Of a stretch of 64,000 nucleotides of DNA, positions 7,345-15,354 are shown piece after piece. The position numbers and the translations under genes were made by a program. The stretch is from Candidatus Saccharimonadota bacterium. GTDB lineage: Bacteria; Patescibacteriota; Saccharimonadia; Saccharimonadales; Saccharimonadaceae. The first letter of the stretch is position 1, and each line of letters opens with the position of its first letter. Below the pieces are notes generated by a model. It was given only the letters and a program-made list of their open reading frames with translations. It had not been told where the DNA came from and ran no database searches. The DNA is taken from NCBI GenBank assembly GCA_905365145.1, contig CAJPIO010000001.1, positions 268,477-332,476 on the forward strand, given 5' to 3'.

Positions 7345-7953
7345 ATGGCCGAAGCCAAAGAACAAACCACGCCCCGAGACGACAAACGCGCCCCGCGCAG
7401 CCGCCGTCAAGGTCGAGGCGGTCGCCGCGATGACCGGCGCAACCAGCGCGATGACGCGCCTAAAGAATTCGAAGAAGTAGTAATCAATATCGACCGCGTG
7501 GCGCGTGTCGTCAAGGGCGGCCGCCGCTTCCGTTTCAAAGCGCTAGTCGTCGTCGGTAATCGCAAGAACAAGGTCGGCGTCGGCGTAGCCAAAGGAGCTG
7601 ATGTCCAGGCAGCCATCGCCAAGGCTACAGCCATCGCCAAGAAACACCTGGTTACTATCCCGGTAGTCAACGAAACCATTCCGCACGATATGGAAGTCAA
7701 GCTTAGCGGCGCCCGCGTCCTCATCAAGCCAGCAGCGCCAGGTACCGGTATTATTGCTGGCGGCGTGGTGCGCGCAGTTATCGGCGTGACTGATATCCGC
7801 AACCTGCTGTCTAAGAGCTTGGGTAGTACCAACAAAGTCAATATTGCTTACGCAACTGTCGAAGCGCTGGCTGGCCTAGTTCCGCGCGAAAAGTGGGTTG
7901 GCGCTGAGAAAAAAGCCGAAAAAGCAAAGGTAGCCGCCAAGGAGGAGAATTAA
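7345..7953 (+). CDS. rpsE: 30S ribosomal protein uS5
   Basis: uS5 (202 residues) lines the mRNA entry channel and contributes to decoding fidelity. The S5 N-terminal domain is at about residues 45-110 (VARVVKGGRRFRFKALVVVGNRK), followed by the C-terminal domain with GIIAGGVVRAVIGVTDIRNLLSKSLG. A charged extension of about 40 residues (RAPRSRRQGRGGRRDDRRNQ) precedes the core and another (AEKKAEKAKVAAKEEN) follows it. The next gene is rplO, with no rpmD between them. Confidence 0.97.
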   Translation: MAEAKEQTTPRDDKRAPRSRRQGRGGRRDDRRNQRDDAPKEFEEVVINIDRVARVVKGGRRFRFKALVVVGNRKNKVGVGVAKGADVQAAIAKATAIAKKHLVTIPVVNETIPHDMEVKLSGARVLIKPAAPGTGIIAGGVVRAVIGVTDIRNLLSKSLGSTNKVNIAYATVEALAGLVPREKWVGAEKKAEKAKVAAKEEN

Positions 7954-7954
7954 T

Positions 7955-8440
7955 ATGAAGTACAATCAGCTCCAAGTTTCGGCTAACAAAGACCGCAAGC
8001 GTGTTGGTCGCGGTATCGCTGCTGGCGGCGGCAAAACCGCTGGCCGCGGTACCAAAGGTCAAAATGCTCGCACTGGCAAAAAGCTTCGCAGCACATTCCA
8101 GGGCGGACAGAATGGCATTGTTACCGCTATTCCAAAGGCGCGCGGCTTCAAAAGCTTGCGCATACCAGCTCAGGTGGTGTATAGCGACCGCTTGAATGAT
8201 TTGAAAGGCAACGTCGACAACTTTACGCTATACGAAGCCGGCCTAATAACTACGCCGTTTCACAACGTCAAGGTGATTGCTCGCGGCGACTTGACCGCTA
8301 AGATTACTCTGCAAACGCAGGGCGCATCGCAAAGCGTGGTCGCTATGCTAGAGAAAGCCGGCGGCGCTTTCGAAAAAGCTGCCGTACCACCGCTGTCAAA
8401 ATCTGCCAAGCAAGCCGAAGCAGACGACGAAGCTGCCTAG
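7955..8440 (+). CDS. rplO: 50S ribosomal protein uL15
   Basis: uL15 (161 residues) is a late-assembly 50S protein. The glycine-rich start RKRVGRGIAAGGGKTAGRGTKG and GGQNGIVTAIPKARGFKSL are the family signatures. It follows rpsE by one base with the start codon in TAATATG. Its usual neighbour uL30 is absent, as in other CPR bacteria. A terminator hairpin follows at 8482-8513, so it is the last gene of this transcript. Confidence 0.96.
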   Translation: MKYNQLQVSANKDRKRVGRGIAAGGGKTAGRGTKGQNARTGKKLRSTFQGGQNGIVTAIPKARGFKSLRIPAQVVYSDRLNDLKGNVDNFTLYEAGLITTPFHNVKVIARGDLTAKITLQTQGASQSVVAMLEKAGGAFEKAAVPPLSKSAKQAEADDEAA

Positions 8441-8481
8441 CCCAGCCGAATAAGATAGCTCGCGGCAGCTTGCAATCTCAC

Positions 8482-8513
8482 AGCAAAACGCTCTCTCTAG
8501 AGGGCGTTTTGCT
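8482..8513 (+). terminator. terminator after rplO, fused to the secY promoter
   Basis: Arms AGCAAAACGC and GCGTTTTGCT are perfectly complementary, and the inner TCTCTCTAGAGG continues the stem. The T residues lie mostly inside the 3' arm rather than after it. The end of the 3' arm (TTGCTA, 8509-8514) also reads as the -35 box of secY. Confidence 0.7.
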
Positions 8514-8537
8514 ATTATTAGCTCAATACTGTATACT
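8509..8537 (+). promoter_or_regulatory. secY promoter
   Basis: TTGCTA (8509-8514), 17 bases, TATACT (8532-8537). The -35 box overlaps the rplO terminator stem. The secY ATG is 42 bases after the -10. Confidence 0.65.
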
Positions 8538-8579
8538 GTAATAAGTTAATGAATTGTTAGTAGCTAGAGGGGCTAGATA

Positions 8580-10055
8580 ATGAATTGGAGAATAATTTTC
8601 CGCTCACTGAAAAATAAAGATATGCAAAAGCGCTTGCTAATCGTCTTCGGGCTAATTGTAGCGTTTCGCTTCATGGCGCACGTACCGGTGCCGCTGGCTA
8701 ATCCAACCGAGCTGCGCACCGTCATCCAAAGCGTTATTGGCAGCAGCGACTTTGGCGGATTTCTTAATCTCATGAGCGGCGGCGCGCTCAGCCAGATTAG
8801 TATTGTTCTGGTCGGCATGAGTCCATTCATCACTGCCAGCATCATCACGCAGCTACTCACCAAAGCAATCCCGAAGCTAGAAGAGCTGCACAATGACGGC
8901 GAATCAGGCCGCCGCAAGATCAACCAGTGGACACGCGTCGTTACTGTGCCGCTAGCTATCGTTCAATCTATCGCTTTTGTTTACATCCTACAGCAATCCG
9001 TCCTGGCGAATTCGTCAACCGGCACCACTGGCACTTCGATTTGGCAGTGGGCAATTTCGGTAACCGCTATGACCGCTGGCTCAATCTTGCTGATGTGGAT
9101 CGGCGAGCTGATCACCGAACAAGGAATCGGCAATGGCATTTCGCTTATCATCTTCGCTGGTATTGTCAGCCAGCTGCCAAATACTTTTGGCACGCTAATT
9201 AACTCGCTATTAAGCACCACCAAGGGCAAACTTAGCATCTTTGGCTGGTTTGATGTACCAGTCGATCCAACAACGTTCTGGCTACTGCTAATTCTCGGTA
9301 CAGTCGGCTTGGTATTGCTATACTTCTTGGTCAAGATCAACGAAGCGCAGCGAGTCATTACTATCAATTACGCTAAGCGCGTCGCTGGCAACACTAGCTA
9401 TGGCGGCGTCAAAAGCATTTTGCCGATCAAGTTGATCGCCGCTGGCGTTATCCCGGTGATTTTCGCGGTGGCCTTTCTCAGCCTACCGGCATTTGTCGGC
9501 CAAGTTATGCGCGCTATGCCTGGCGCCAACCACACTATCGCCAACAACCTAATCAAGTGGTTCCAAACGCCGACGGCAGCTAGCTTCAGCAACGGCGACT
9601 GGACGGTAGCGATTTATCCAATTTTGTACTTTGTGCTGGTTATCGCCTTCACTTATTTCTACACAGGTATCGTCTTTAACGCTAACGAAATTTCCGAAAA
9701 TCTGCAAAAGCAAGGCGGCTTCATCGCCGGCATTCGGCCAGGCGCTCAAACCGAAGAATATTTAACGCGCACCGTTAACCGCTTGATTTTGTTTGGATCA
9801 ATCGCTCTTGGCATTATTGCTATCATGCCGTTCGCCATTGACTATATCTTTGCGCAACTCGGACTTAACGTTTCGAACTTGTCGATTGGCGGTACCGGAC
9901 TGCTGATTGTAGTGACTGTCGGCCTCGAGACGCTGCGGCAAATCAATTCGCGCGCTCTGATGGTAACCTACGACGACTTCAGTATTGATGACCTCGACGA
10001 CGGCCAAACAAAGAAAAATCGGCGCAAACTCCTGCGCCTGCGCCGAGCAGCATAG
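8580..10055 (+). CDS. secY: preprotein translocase subunit SecY
   Basis: SecY (491 residues, longer than the usual 430-440) is the channel of the Sec translocon in the cytoplasmic membrane. Ten membrane segments can be traced. Family signatures include SGGALSQISIVLVGMSPFITASI with the following QLL, TEQGIGNGISLIIFAGI, and the cytosolic loop YGGVKSILPIKLIAAGVIPVIF. The tip loop NLQKQGGFIAGIRPG binds SecA and ribosomes. The extra length is in a loop near residue 140-150 and in the basic C-terminal tail (KKNRRKLLRLRRAA). Its usual partner genes adk and map do not follow. Confidence 0.97.
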   Translation: MNWRIIFRSLKNKDMQKRLLIVFGLIVAFRFMAHVPVPLANPTELRTVIQSVIGSSDFGGFLNLMSGGALSQISIVLVGMSPFITASIITQLLTKAIPKLEELHNDGESGRRKINQWTRVVTVPLAIVQSIAFVYILQQSVLANSSTGTTGTSIWQWAISVTAMTAGSILLMWIGELITEQGIGNGISLIIFAGIVSQLPNTFGTLINSLLSTTKGKLSIFGWFDVPVDPTTFWLLLILGTVGLVLLYFLVKINEAQRVITINYAKRVAGNTSYGGVKSILPIKLIAAGVIPVIFAVAFLSLPAFVGQVMRAMPGANHTIANNLIKWFQTPTAASFSNGDWTVAIYPILYFVLVIAFTYFYTGIVFNANEISENLQKQGGFIAGIRPGAQTEEYLTRTVNRLILFGSIALGIIAIMPFAIDYIFAQLGLNVSNLSIGGTGLLIVVTVGLETLRQINSRALMVTYDDFSIDDLDDGQTKKNRRKLLRLRRAA

Positions 10056-10105
10056 TCTGCAATTTGCATTTTGAAGACACCTGCATCATAATATATCCGT
10101 ATAAT

Positions 10106-10185
10106 CCTCTCTTTCCTGAAAATAGAGAGGATTTAAAGCCCCGGTCCCGATCGGTTGAACTATAGTTCCCGGTCGGGACTGGGCC
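10106..10185 (+). other. two tandem hairpins between secY and infA
   Basis: The first hairpin has arms CCTCTCT (10106-10112) and AGAGAGG (10124-10130). The second is a long imperfect inverted repeat, with left arm from about 10138 (GCCCCGGTCCCGATCGG) pairing with the right arm ending at 10185 (CCGGTCGGGACTGGGC) around a GTTGAAC-TATAGTTC core. No T-tract follows directly. It could be a secY terminator, an RNA processing site or a structured leader; nothing identifies a known riboswitch. Confidence 0.5.
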
Positions 10186-10225
10186 ACCACCTCTTAATTA
10201 TATTTAACAAAATCGCCAAAATGCA

Positions 10226-10254
10226 TTTACAAATGATGTAAAATCCGCTATAAT
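10226..10254 (+). promoter_or_regulatory. infA operon promoter
   Basis: TTTACA (10226-10231), 17 bases, TATAAT (10249-10254). The infA ATG lies 16 bases after the -10 box, so the leader is about ten bases. This spacing rules out the in-frame ATG at 10253, which overlaps the -10. Confidence 0.75.
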
Positions 10255-10270
10255 GGTTAGCTGTATATCT

Positions 10271-10495
10271 ATGGCGAGTCAAAAGGAAGTCATCAAATTG
10301 CGCGGCAAGGTAGTGGAAGCACTGCCTAATACTCAATTTGTTGTCGAACTAGAGAACAGCCTAACAATTATCGCTTATATCAGCGGCAAGATGCGCAAGC
10401 ACTACATCCGCTTGGTCCCAGGCGATAACGTAGAAGTCGAGTTGAGCCCTTACGATCTCACGAAGGGCAGAATCGTCTTCCGCGCACGCGATTAA
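10271..10495 (+). CDS. infA: translation initiation factor IF-1
   Basis: IF-1 (74 residues, standard) is a single S1-like OB fold that occupies the 30S A site during initiation. The sequence ASQKEVIKLRGKVVEALPNT with GKMRKHYIRLVPGDNVEVELSPYDLTKGRI (motif core RKHYIRLVPGDNVEVE) is diagnostic. The start at 10271 matches the family start and the promoter; the longer frame from 10253 begins inside the -10 box. It heads the operon infA-rpmJ-rpsM-rpsK-rpsD-rpoA-rplQ. Confidence 0.96.
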   Translation: MASQKEVIKLRGKVVEALPNTQFVVELENSLTIIAYISGKMRKHYIRLVPGDNVEVELSPYDLTKGRIVFRARD

Positions 10496-10568
10496 TAACG
10501 CAGAGTTGCTCCTGATATCAAGCATCTCTCATTAAAAACAGGTTTTTCCTGTAGAAAGTTGTACGCTC

Positions 10569-10685
10569 ATGAAAGTTAAACCGAGTGTCAAGAAGAGAGG
10601 TCCGGGTGATCAATTTGTTCGCCGCAGAGGCCGTCTCTACGTCATCAACAAGAAAAACCCTAAGCATAAGCAAAGGCAGGGTTAA
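10569..10685 (+). CDS. rpmJ: 50S ribosomal protein bL36, zinc-free form
   Basis: bL36 (38 residues) starts MKVKPSVKKRGPGDQF and ends VINKKNPKHKQRQG, which is the family ending. All four zinc-ligand positions (normally CxxC near residue 11, then Cys and His) are replaced: the segment reads KKRGPGDQFVRRRGRLYVIN, with no cysteine. This is the C-minus type of bL36, which does not need zinc. The gene lies between infA and rpsM, as in many bacteria. Confidence 0.95.
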   Translation: MKVKPSVKKRGPGDQFVRRRGRLYVINKKNPKHKQRQG

Positions 10686-10687
10686 GC

Positions 10688-11074
10688 ATGGCTCGAATTG
10701 CTGGGGTAGTTATCCCAAGTGACAAGCAGGTACAAATCGCCCTTACCTATATCTATGGTATTGGGCCGAAGTACTCTCGAGACATCCTTGCGGCGGCTAA
10801 AATCAAGCCGACCACTCGGGTGAAAGATCTCACCGAGGCTGAGGAGCAGAAGCTTCGCGACATTATCGACAAGGATTATGTCACCGAAGGCGATCTGCAG
10901 CGCCTGGTGACCAACAATATCAAACGCTTAAAGGACATCGGTTCTTACCGCGGCCTAAGGCACAAAAACGGTTTGCCGACACGCGGCCAGCGGACTCGCA
11001 CCAATGCGCGAACCCGCAAAGGCAAAGCAATCGCCGTCGGCGGCACGCAGCCAAAAGCAGCAAGCAAGACTTGA
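10688..11074 (+). CDS. rpsM: 30S ribosomal protein uS13
   Basis: uS13 (128 residues) sits at the head of the 30S subunit and contacts P-site tRNA and uL5. Signatures are MARIAGVVIPSDKQVQIALT, YIYGIGPKYSRDIL and the helix-two-turn-helix end SYRGLRHKNGLPTRGQRTRT with NARTRKGK. It follows bL36 by two bases. The C-terminal tail is basic and ends AASKT. Nothing unusual. Confidence 0.97.
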   Translation: MARIAGVVIPSDKQVQIALTYIYGIGPKYSRDILAAAKIKPTTRVKDLTEAEEQKLRDIIDKDYVTEGDLQRLVTNNIKRLKDIGSYRGLRHKNGLPTRGQRTRTNARTRKGKAIAVGGTQPKAASKT

Positions 11075-11094
11075 TAAGGAAGGACTTTTAAATA

Positions 11095-11481
11095 ATGGCA
11101 GAAGCTAAATCAAAAAAGAAGCAGCGCCGATCAGTCCCGACCGGTCAGCTGCATGTCCAAGCGACATTTAACAACACGATTATCACCTTTGCCGACAGCA
11201 AAGGCAACGCGCTGACCGCCGCCAGTGCTGGCGCTTGCGGTTTCCGCGGCAGCAAAAAAGGCACCGCCTATGCAGCGCAAATTGCTGCTGAAAAGGCCGC
11301 CGAGGCTGCTAAATCAACCTATGGTTTGCGCACAGTTGACGTCTTTGTCAAAGGCGTCGGCCTAGGCCGCGACGCGGCAATCCGCGCCATAAGCAGCTTT
11401 GACATTTCAATCAACAGTATTAAAGACGTAACGGGCGTGCCGCACGGCGGTGTTCGTCCGCGAAAGGCAAGGAGAGCGTAA
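11095..11481 (+). CDS. rpsK: 30S ribosomal protein uS11
   Basis: uS11 (128 residues) lies on the 30S platform near the mRNA exit. Signatures include GQLHVQATFNNTIITFADSKGN and the C-terminal NSIKDVTGVPHGGVRPRKARR. It begins with a lysine-rich tail (AEAKSKKKQRRSVP). Its stop overlaps the rpsD start (TAATGG), implying coupled translation. Confidence 0.97.
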   Translation: MAEAKSKKKQRRSVPTGQLHVQATFNNTIITFADSKGNALTAASAGACGFRGSKKGTAYAAQIAAEKAAEAAKSTYGLRTVDVFVKGVGLGRDAAIRAISSFDISINSIKDVTGVPHGGVRPRKARRA

Positions 11482-12098
11482 TGGCACGAGACACTAGCCC
11501 AATCGTCAAACAGAGCCGCCGCGAAGGAGTTGCGCTGCATCCTAAAGCGCACAAAATCCTCGCGCGCAAAAGTGGTATCCCAGGCGAACACGCTCACGGC
11601 CGCCAGGGCAAGCAGAGTATGTATTCTCAGCAGCTGCGCGAAAAGCAGAAAGTCCGTCGCATGTATGGCCTGCTTGAAAAGCAATTTGCTAAGCTAATGA
11701 ACGAAGCAACTCGCAAACCGGGCCTAAGCGGCGAAAACTTGCTGCGCTTCCTAGAGTTGCGTCTCGACAACGCCGTTTACCGCGCTGGTTTTGCTACTAG
11801 CCGCCGCCAGGCTCGCCAGCTGGTTAGCCACGGGCATTTCGAGCTCAATGGCCGCCGCGTCGACATTCCGTCGATTCGCGTCAAGGCTGGCGACGTAATT
11901 ACCGTTCGCCCGAAGAGCACCAAGTCTGGCTACTTTACGGCGATCAACGATATCTTTGGCAATACCACTCAGGCGCCGCTTAGCTGGCTAAAGGGAGATA
12001 TCAAAAAGCTAAAAATCGAAATTACTAGTGAACCAAAGCGCGAAGAGGCCGAAGCGGGCATCAACGAGCAGCTAATTGTTGAGTACTACTCACGTTAA
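11481..12098 (+). CDS. rpsD: 30S ribosomal protein uS4
   Basis: uS4 (205 residues) is a primary 16S rRNA-binding protein with an S4 RNA-binding domain at about residues 95-160 (RLDNAVYRAGFATSRRQARQ, LVSHGHFELNGRRVDIPS). The N-terminal domain lacks the cysteines of zinc-binding S4 versions. The C-terminus ends in the family IVEYYSR. It is followed by rpoA, the classical alpha-operon order. Confidence 0.97.
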   Translation: MARDTSPIVKQSRREGVALHPKAHKILARKSGIPGEHAHGRQGKQSMYSQQLREKQKVRRMYGLLEKQFAKLMNEATRKPGLSGENLLRFLELRLDNAVYRAGFATSRRQARQLVSHGHFELNGRRVDIPSIRVKAGDVITVRPKSTKSGYFTAINDIFGNTTQAPLSWLKGDIKKLKIEITSEPKREEAEAGINEQLIVEYYSR

Positions 12099-12117
12099 AA
12101 AGGGAGGAAAGATTAAA

Positions 12118-13041
12118 ATGTCTAAAGTTATTCACAACCCAGCGCTCGCCAAGATTATCGATAACAGCGAGAACTCAAGCACGTTTGTTATTGAGCCGCT
12201 GCACTTTAATTACGGCAACACGCTCGGCAACAGCCTGCGCCGCGTATTGCTCTCCAGCATCCGCGGCGGCGCGATTGTCGCTTTCCGAATCGAAGGTGCC
12301 ACGCACGAATTCACAACTGTTCCTGGCATTCAAGAGGACGTCGTCGATATTACTTTGAATCTCAAAGGCGTCAACTTCCGTATTGCCACCGATGAGCCAG
12401 TCGAGCTGCGCCTCGAGAAAACTGGCGCCGACGTCATTACTGCTGGCGATATCGCAACCAATGCTGATGTCGAGGTGATGAATCCTGACCACGTGATTTG
12501 CCACGTTGACGACCCAAACAAGACGGTTATCATCGATCTAGTAGTTGAATCAGGTCGCGGCTACCAGCCTATCGAAGAATCTAGCGAAAAACGCCTGCAT
12601 AGCGACATGATTGCGATCGACGCTATGTTCAGCCCGGTTACTCGTGTTCGCTTCAAGGTCGACCCGACTCGCATCGGTCAAGAGACTAACCTCGATAAGC
12701 TCGAGATGACCATCGAAACCGACGGCAGTCTGACGCCGCGCGAAGCTTTCGAAGAAGCTGCCGCTATTCTCGTCAATCAGTACACAGCTCTGGCTGGCAG
12801 CACTACTGTCGAATCTGCACCAGCACTTGGTACAGAGGTCGAGGACGATAATGACGGCTTGAACGCCTCAATCGAAGACTTAGGCCTGAGTGCTCGCACC
12901 GCCAATGCCTTAGTCAATAACGAAATTCGCACCGTTCACGATTTAGTCACGCTCAACGAGCAAGACTTGCGCGAACTTAAGGGTTTCGGTAGCAAGGCGC
13001 TTGACGAAGTAAAAGATAAACTAGCAGAATTGGAGCTCTAA
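12118..13041 (+). CDS. rpoA: RNA polymerase alpha subunit
   Basis: RpoA (307 residues) is the assembly platform of RNA polymerase. The N-terminal dimerisation domain has PLHFNYGNTLGNSLRRVLLS, and the C-terminal domain (from about residue 235) has SIEDLGLSARTANALVNNEI and LKGFGSKALDEVKDKL, which contacts UP elements and activators. The start at 12118 is chosen over an in-frame ATG at 12076 because a strong AAAGGGAGGAAA ribosome-binding site precedes it and the earlier one lies inside rpsD. The rplQ start follows directly after the stop. Confidence 0.97.
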   Translation: MSKVIHNPALAKIIDNSENSSTFVIEPLHFNYGNTLGNSLRRVLLSSIRGGAIVAFRIEGATHEFTTVPGIQEDVVDITLNLKGVNFRIATDEPVELRLEKTGADVITAGDIATNADVEVMNPDHVICHVDDPNKTVIIDLVVESGRGYQPIEESSEKRLHSDMIAIDAMFSPVTRVRFKVDPTRIGQETNLDKLEMTIETDGSLTPREAFEEAAAILVNQYTALAGSTTVESAPALGTEVEDDNDGLNASIEDLGLSARTANALVNNEIRTVHDLVTLNEQDLRELKGFGSKALDEVKDKLAELEL

Positions 13042-13437
13042 ATGCATCGACATGGATACAAAGGGCGTAAGTTAGGCCGCCAACGCGACCAACGGCGAGC
13101 GCTCCTGAAAGGTCTAGCGACGAGCTTGGTGATGGAAGAAAGCATTGAGACGACTTTTCCCAAAGCCAAAGAGCTCGTACGTTATATCGAAAAACTAATC
13201 ACCAAAGCCAAAAAAGGCAATCTGGCCAACCGCCGAGCGGTCATCGCTGGACTCAGTACGCAAGTTGCTGCCGTCAAGCTCGTCGACCAAATCGCGCCGC
13301 AGCTAACTGGCCGCACTAGCGGGCACGTTCGCGTCGAGCGCACTCGGCTGCGCGTTGGCGATGGCGCTCAAATGGCAATCGTTGAATTCGTCGACGAACT
13401 CAAACCAATGCCAAAAGCAGCAAAGGAGGCTAAGTAA
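13042..13437 (+). CDS. rplQ: 50S ribosomal protein bL17
   Basis: bL17 (131 residues) lies near the peptide exit tunnel. The N-terminal MHRHGYKGRKLGRQRDQRRA with LLKGLATSLVMEESIETT is the family signature. It begins at the base after the rpoA stop and overlaps the rplM start by one base. The C-terminal extension after residue 118 is short and Lys/Ala-rich. Confidence 0.97.
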   Translation: MHRHGYKGRKLGRQRDQRRALLKGLATSLVMEESIETTFPKAKELVRYIEKLITKAKKGNLANRRAVIAGLSTQVAAVKLVDQIAPQLTGRTSGHVRVERTRLRVGDGAQMAIVEFVDELKPMPKAAKEAK

Positions 13438-13874
13438 TGGCTGGAAAAACCTTTTCACAGAAGCCTGCCGACATTGCTCGCCGCTGGATACTGATTGACG
13501 CCCGCGACGCTAGCCTGGGCCGATTATCGACCGCGATCGCTAGCTACCTCACTGGTAAATACAAGCCAACTTACACGCCGCACGTTGACAACGGCGATTA
13601 CGTCATCGTCATTAACGCTAGCGAACTTGTCGTGACTGGTGATAAAGAAACTGACAAAATATACTACAGCTACAGCGGTTTCCCAGGCGGTTTGAAAGAA
13701 GCTCAGCTCAAAGATCTCCGCGCCAAAAGCCCGGCAAGTATCATTGAGCACGCCGTCAAAGGTATGCTGCCCAAGAATAAACTCGCAGCCGGCCGCATGG
13801 CTCGCCTGCGTGTCTTCCCGGGTGCTGAGCACGACCACGCAGCCCAGAAACCAGAGAAAGTAGAGGTTAAGTAA
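13437..13874 (+). CDS. rplM: 50S ribosomal protein uL13
   Basis: uL13 (145 residues) is an early 50S assembly protein. Signatures are RRWILIDARDASLGRLST, GDYVIVINASELVVTG and HAVKGMLPKNKLAAGRMARL. Here the rplM-rpsI pair is joined directly behind rplQ rather than in a separate transcription unit, an arrangement also found in other Gram-positive-like bacteria. Confidence 0.97.
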   Translation: MAGKTFSQKPADIARRWILIDARDASLGRLSTAIASYLTGKYKPTYTPHVDNGDYVIVINASELVVTGDKETDKIYYSYSGFPGGLKEAQLKDLRAKSPASIIEHAVKGMLPKNKLAAGRMARLRVFPGAEHDHAAQKPEKVEVK

Positions 13875-14273
13875 ATGGCTACCGACAAATACGATTACGG
13901 CTTGGGCCGGCGCAAAAGCGCTACTGCCCGCGCTCGCCTGACCGCCGGTAAAGGCGCGATCACCATCAACGGCAAGACTGCTGATGAGTACTTATCAGGC
14001 AACAAGACCTTGCTGGCTGAGATTACCGACCCGCTAGCAACCGTCAACAAGCAAAAAGAGTTTGACGTCAGCGTACTAGTGCGCGGCGGCGGGCTTAGCG
14101 GCCAAGTTGATGCCATCAAGCAAGCCATTGCCAAAGCGATTACTGCTGGTGCCGCCGACTTGCGTGCTCCACTCAAGAAGGCCGGCTTCATGAAGCGCGA
14201 CCCGCGCGAGAAAGAGCGCAAAAAATACGGTCTGCGCAGCGCCCGCAAACGCGAGCAATACTCAAAGCGCTAA
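13875..14273 (+). CDS. rpsI: 30S ribosomal protein uS9
   Basis: uS9 (132 residues) contacts P-site tRNA through its C-terminal arginine tail. The sequence YGLGRRKSATARARL at the start and the end EKERKKYGLRSARKREQYSKR (last residues REQYSKR, with terminal Lys-Arg) are diagnostic. It is the last gene of the cluster and is followed by an intrinsic terminator at 14300. Confidence 0.97.
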   Translation: MATDKYDYGLGRRKSATARARLTAGKGAITINGKTADEYLSGNKTLLAEITDPLATVNKQKEFDVSVLVRGGGLSGQVDAIKQAIAKAITAGAADLRAPLKKAGFMKRDPREKERKKYGLRSARKREQYSKR

Positions 14274-14299
14274 CTCTTCGTAGTTTAGAGCAGACTCAG

Positions 14300-14331
14300 A
14301 TACTCCGCTTGTCATGGCGGAGTATTTGTTT
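14300..14331 (+). terminator. intrinsic terminator of the ribosomal protein operon
   Basis: Nine-base stem ATACTCCGC (14300-14308) and GCGGAGTAT (14317-14325) around TTGTCATG, followed by TTGTTTTG. Confidence 0.85.
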
Positions 14332-14625
14332 TGTCTGAGTAGCTTGATTATTTCGCTATAAAAAAAAAGAACTTATCAGAGTAGTGGATTCTGAAGAGTT
14401 ACGAAAACACCCTCTGCGATACAGCACCCATCCAGAGGATTGCGAGAAAGACGGAGGGCCAAAAAACGTCGATCCGCTAATGCCAGCAGCGTCGGCCTCG
14501 CCTACAGGCACATCGCCCACTAGCAAATAGCCACCTATGATTAAAGCTTCCGCCTCTGTATAGCGAAGTACTCAGCACAATAACGCTAGCCGATCCGTGC
14601 TATACTTATACATAAGGATTATAGT
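14332..14625. other. gene-free gap with a degraded minus-strand frame
   Basis: No supported gene. The minus strand stays open from 14571 to a TAG at 14356-14358 (71 codons, including LIIGGYLLVGDVPVGEADAA and GSTFFGPPSFSQ) but has no ATG, GTG near its beginning or ribosome-binding site. It may be a decayed gene end; no family is recognised. A TATACT-like box near 14601 probably belongs to the ABC gene that follows. Confidence 0.4.
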
Positions 14626-15354
14626 ATGGAAACAACTTTAACAGGGGTCAAAATATCAGAAAGCGCAATCGCAGCCAATTCCAACAAAACAGCGATTCTC
14701 CTCGACAACGTCTCGAAAGATTACAAACTCGGCAAACAAACCGTTAAGGCGCTTCGTGGAATAAACCTAGCGATCGAGCGAGGCGAACTGGTCGCCATTA
14801 CTGGCGCTAGCGGTAGCGGCAAAAGTACGCTACTTCAAATTATCGGCTGCCTTGATCAGCCAACCTCAGGATCTGTTGTCATCGAATCCAAGGAGACGAC
14901 TAACTTGCGCGACAGCCAGCTCAGCCAGCTTCGTCAAAATACTATCGGCTTTGTTTTTCAATCGTTTTATCTACAGCCTTTTTTGCAGCTTAGCGACAAT
15001 ATTGCTGTACCAGCCATGTTTACTGCTAAAAAGAAAAATCTTATCGACGCCAAAGTAACTTGGCTACTCCAAAAAGTCGGTCTAGAAGAGTACGCAAACC
15101 GCCTACCCAAAGAACTTTCAGGCGGGCAAATTCAACGTGCCGCAATTGCTCGAGCGCTAATAAACAATCCGCGTATCATTCTGGCCGACGAGCCAACTGG
15201 CAACTTGGATTCGACCAACAGTCAATCAATTATCGATCTGTTCCGCGAAATCCGCTCAACTCTCGGTTCGACAATTGTTATAGTTACTCACGATGCGAGC
15301 ATTGCCCGCCAAGCCGACCGCGTCATAGAATTAAAAGACGGAGCTATCACATGA
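14626..15354 (+). CDS. ABC transporter ATP-binding protein (MacB/LolD type)
   Basis: This is the ATPase (242 residues) of a type VII (MacB/FtsE-like) ABC system. Walker A GASGSGKST is at residues 60-68, the signature LSGGQIQRAAIARAL and Walker B IILADEPTGNLD follow. The Q-loop FVFQSFYLQPFL and the TGNLD ending of Walker B are typical of the MacB/LolD/BceA group. It overlaps the permease gene by four bases (ATGA), so the two are one unit. The substrate is unknown; likely roles are peptide export, antimicrobial resistance or lipoprotein handling. Confidence 0.93.
   Translation: METTLTGVKISESAIAANSNKTAILLDNVSKDYKLGKQTVKALRGINLAIERGELVAITGASGSGKSTLLQIIGCLDQPTSGSVVIESKETTNLRDSQLSQLRQNTIGFVFQSFYLQPFLQLSDNIAVPAMFTAKKKNLIDAKVTWLLQKVGLEEYANRLPKELSGGQIQRAAIARALINNPRIILADEPTGNLDSTNSQSIIDLFREIRSTLGSTIVIVTHDASIARQADRVIELKDGAIT

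Noticed and set aside
10253..10270. Earlier ATG for infA
   Set aside because: It overlaps the -10 box TATAAT, so it would not be transcribed; family start is at 10271.
14356..14571. Minus-strand open frame of 71 codons
   Set aside because: No start codon near its beginning and no family match; reported only as a possible relic.
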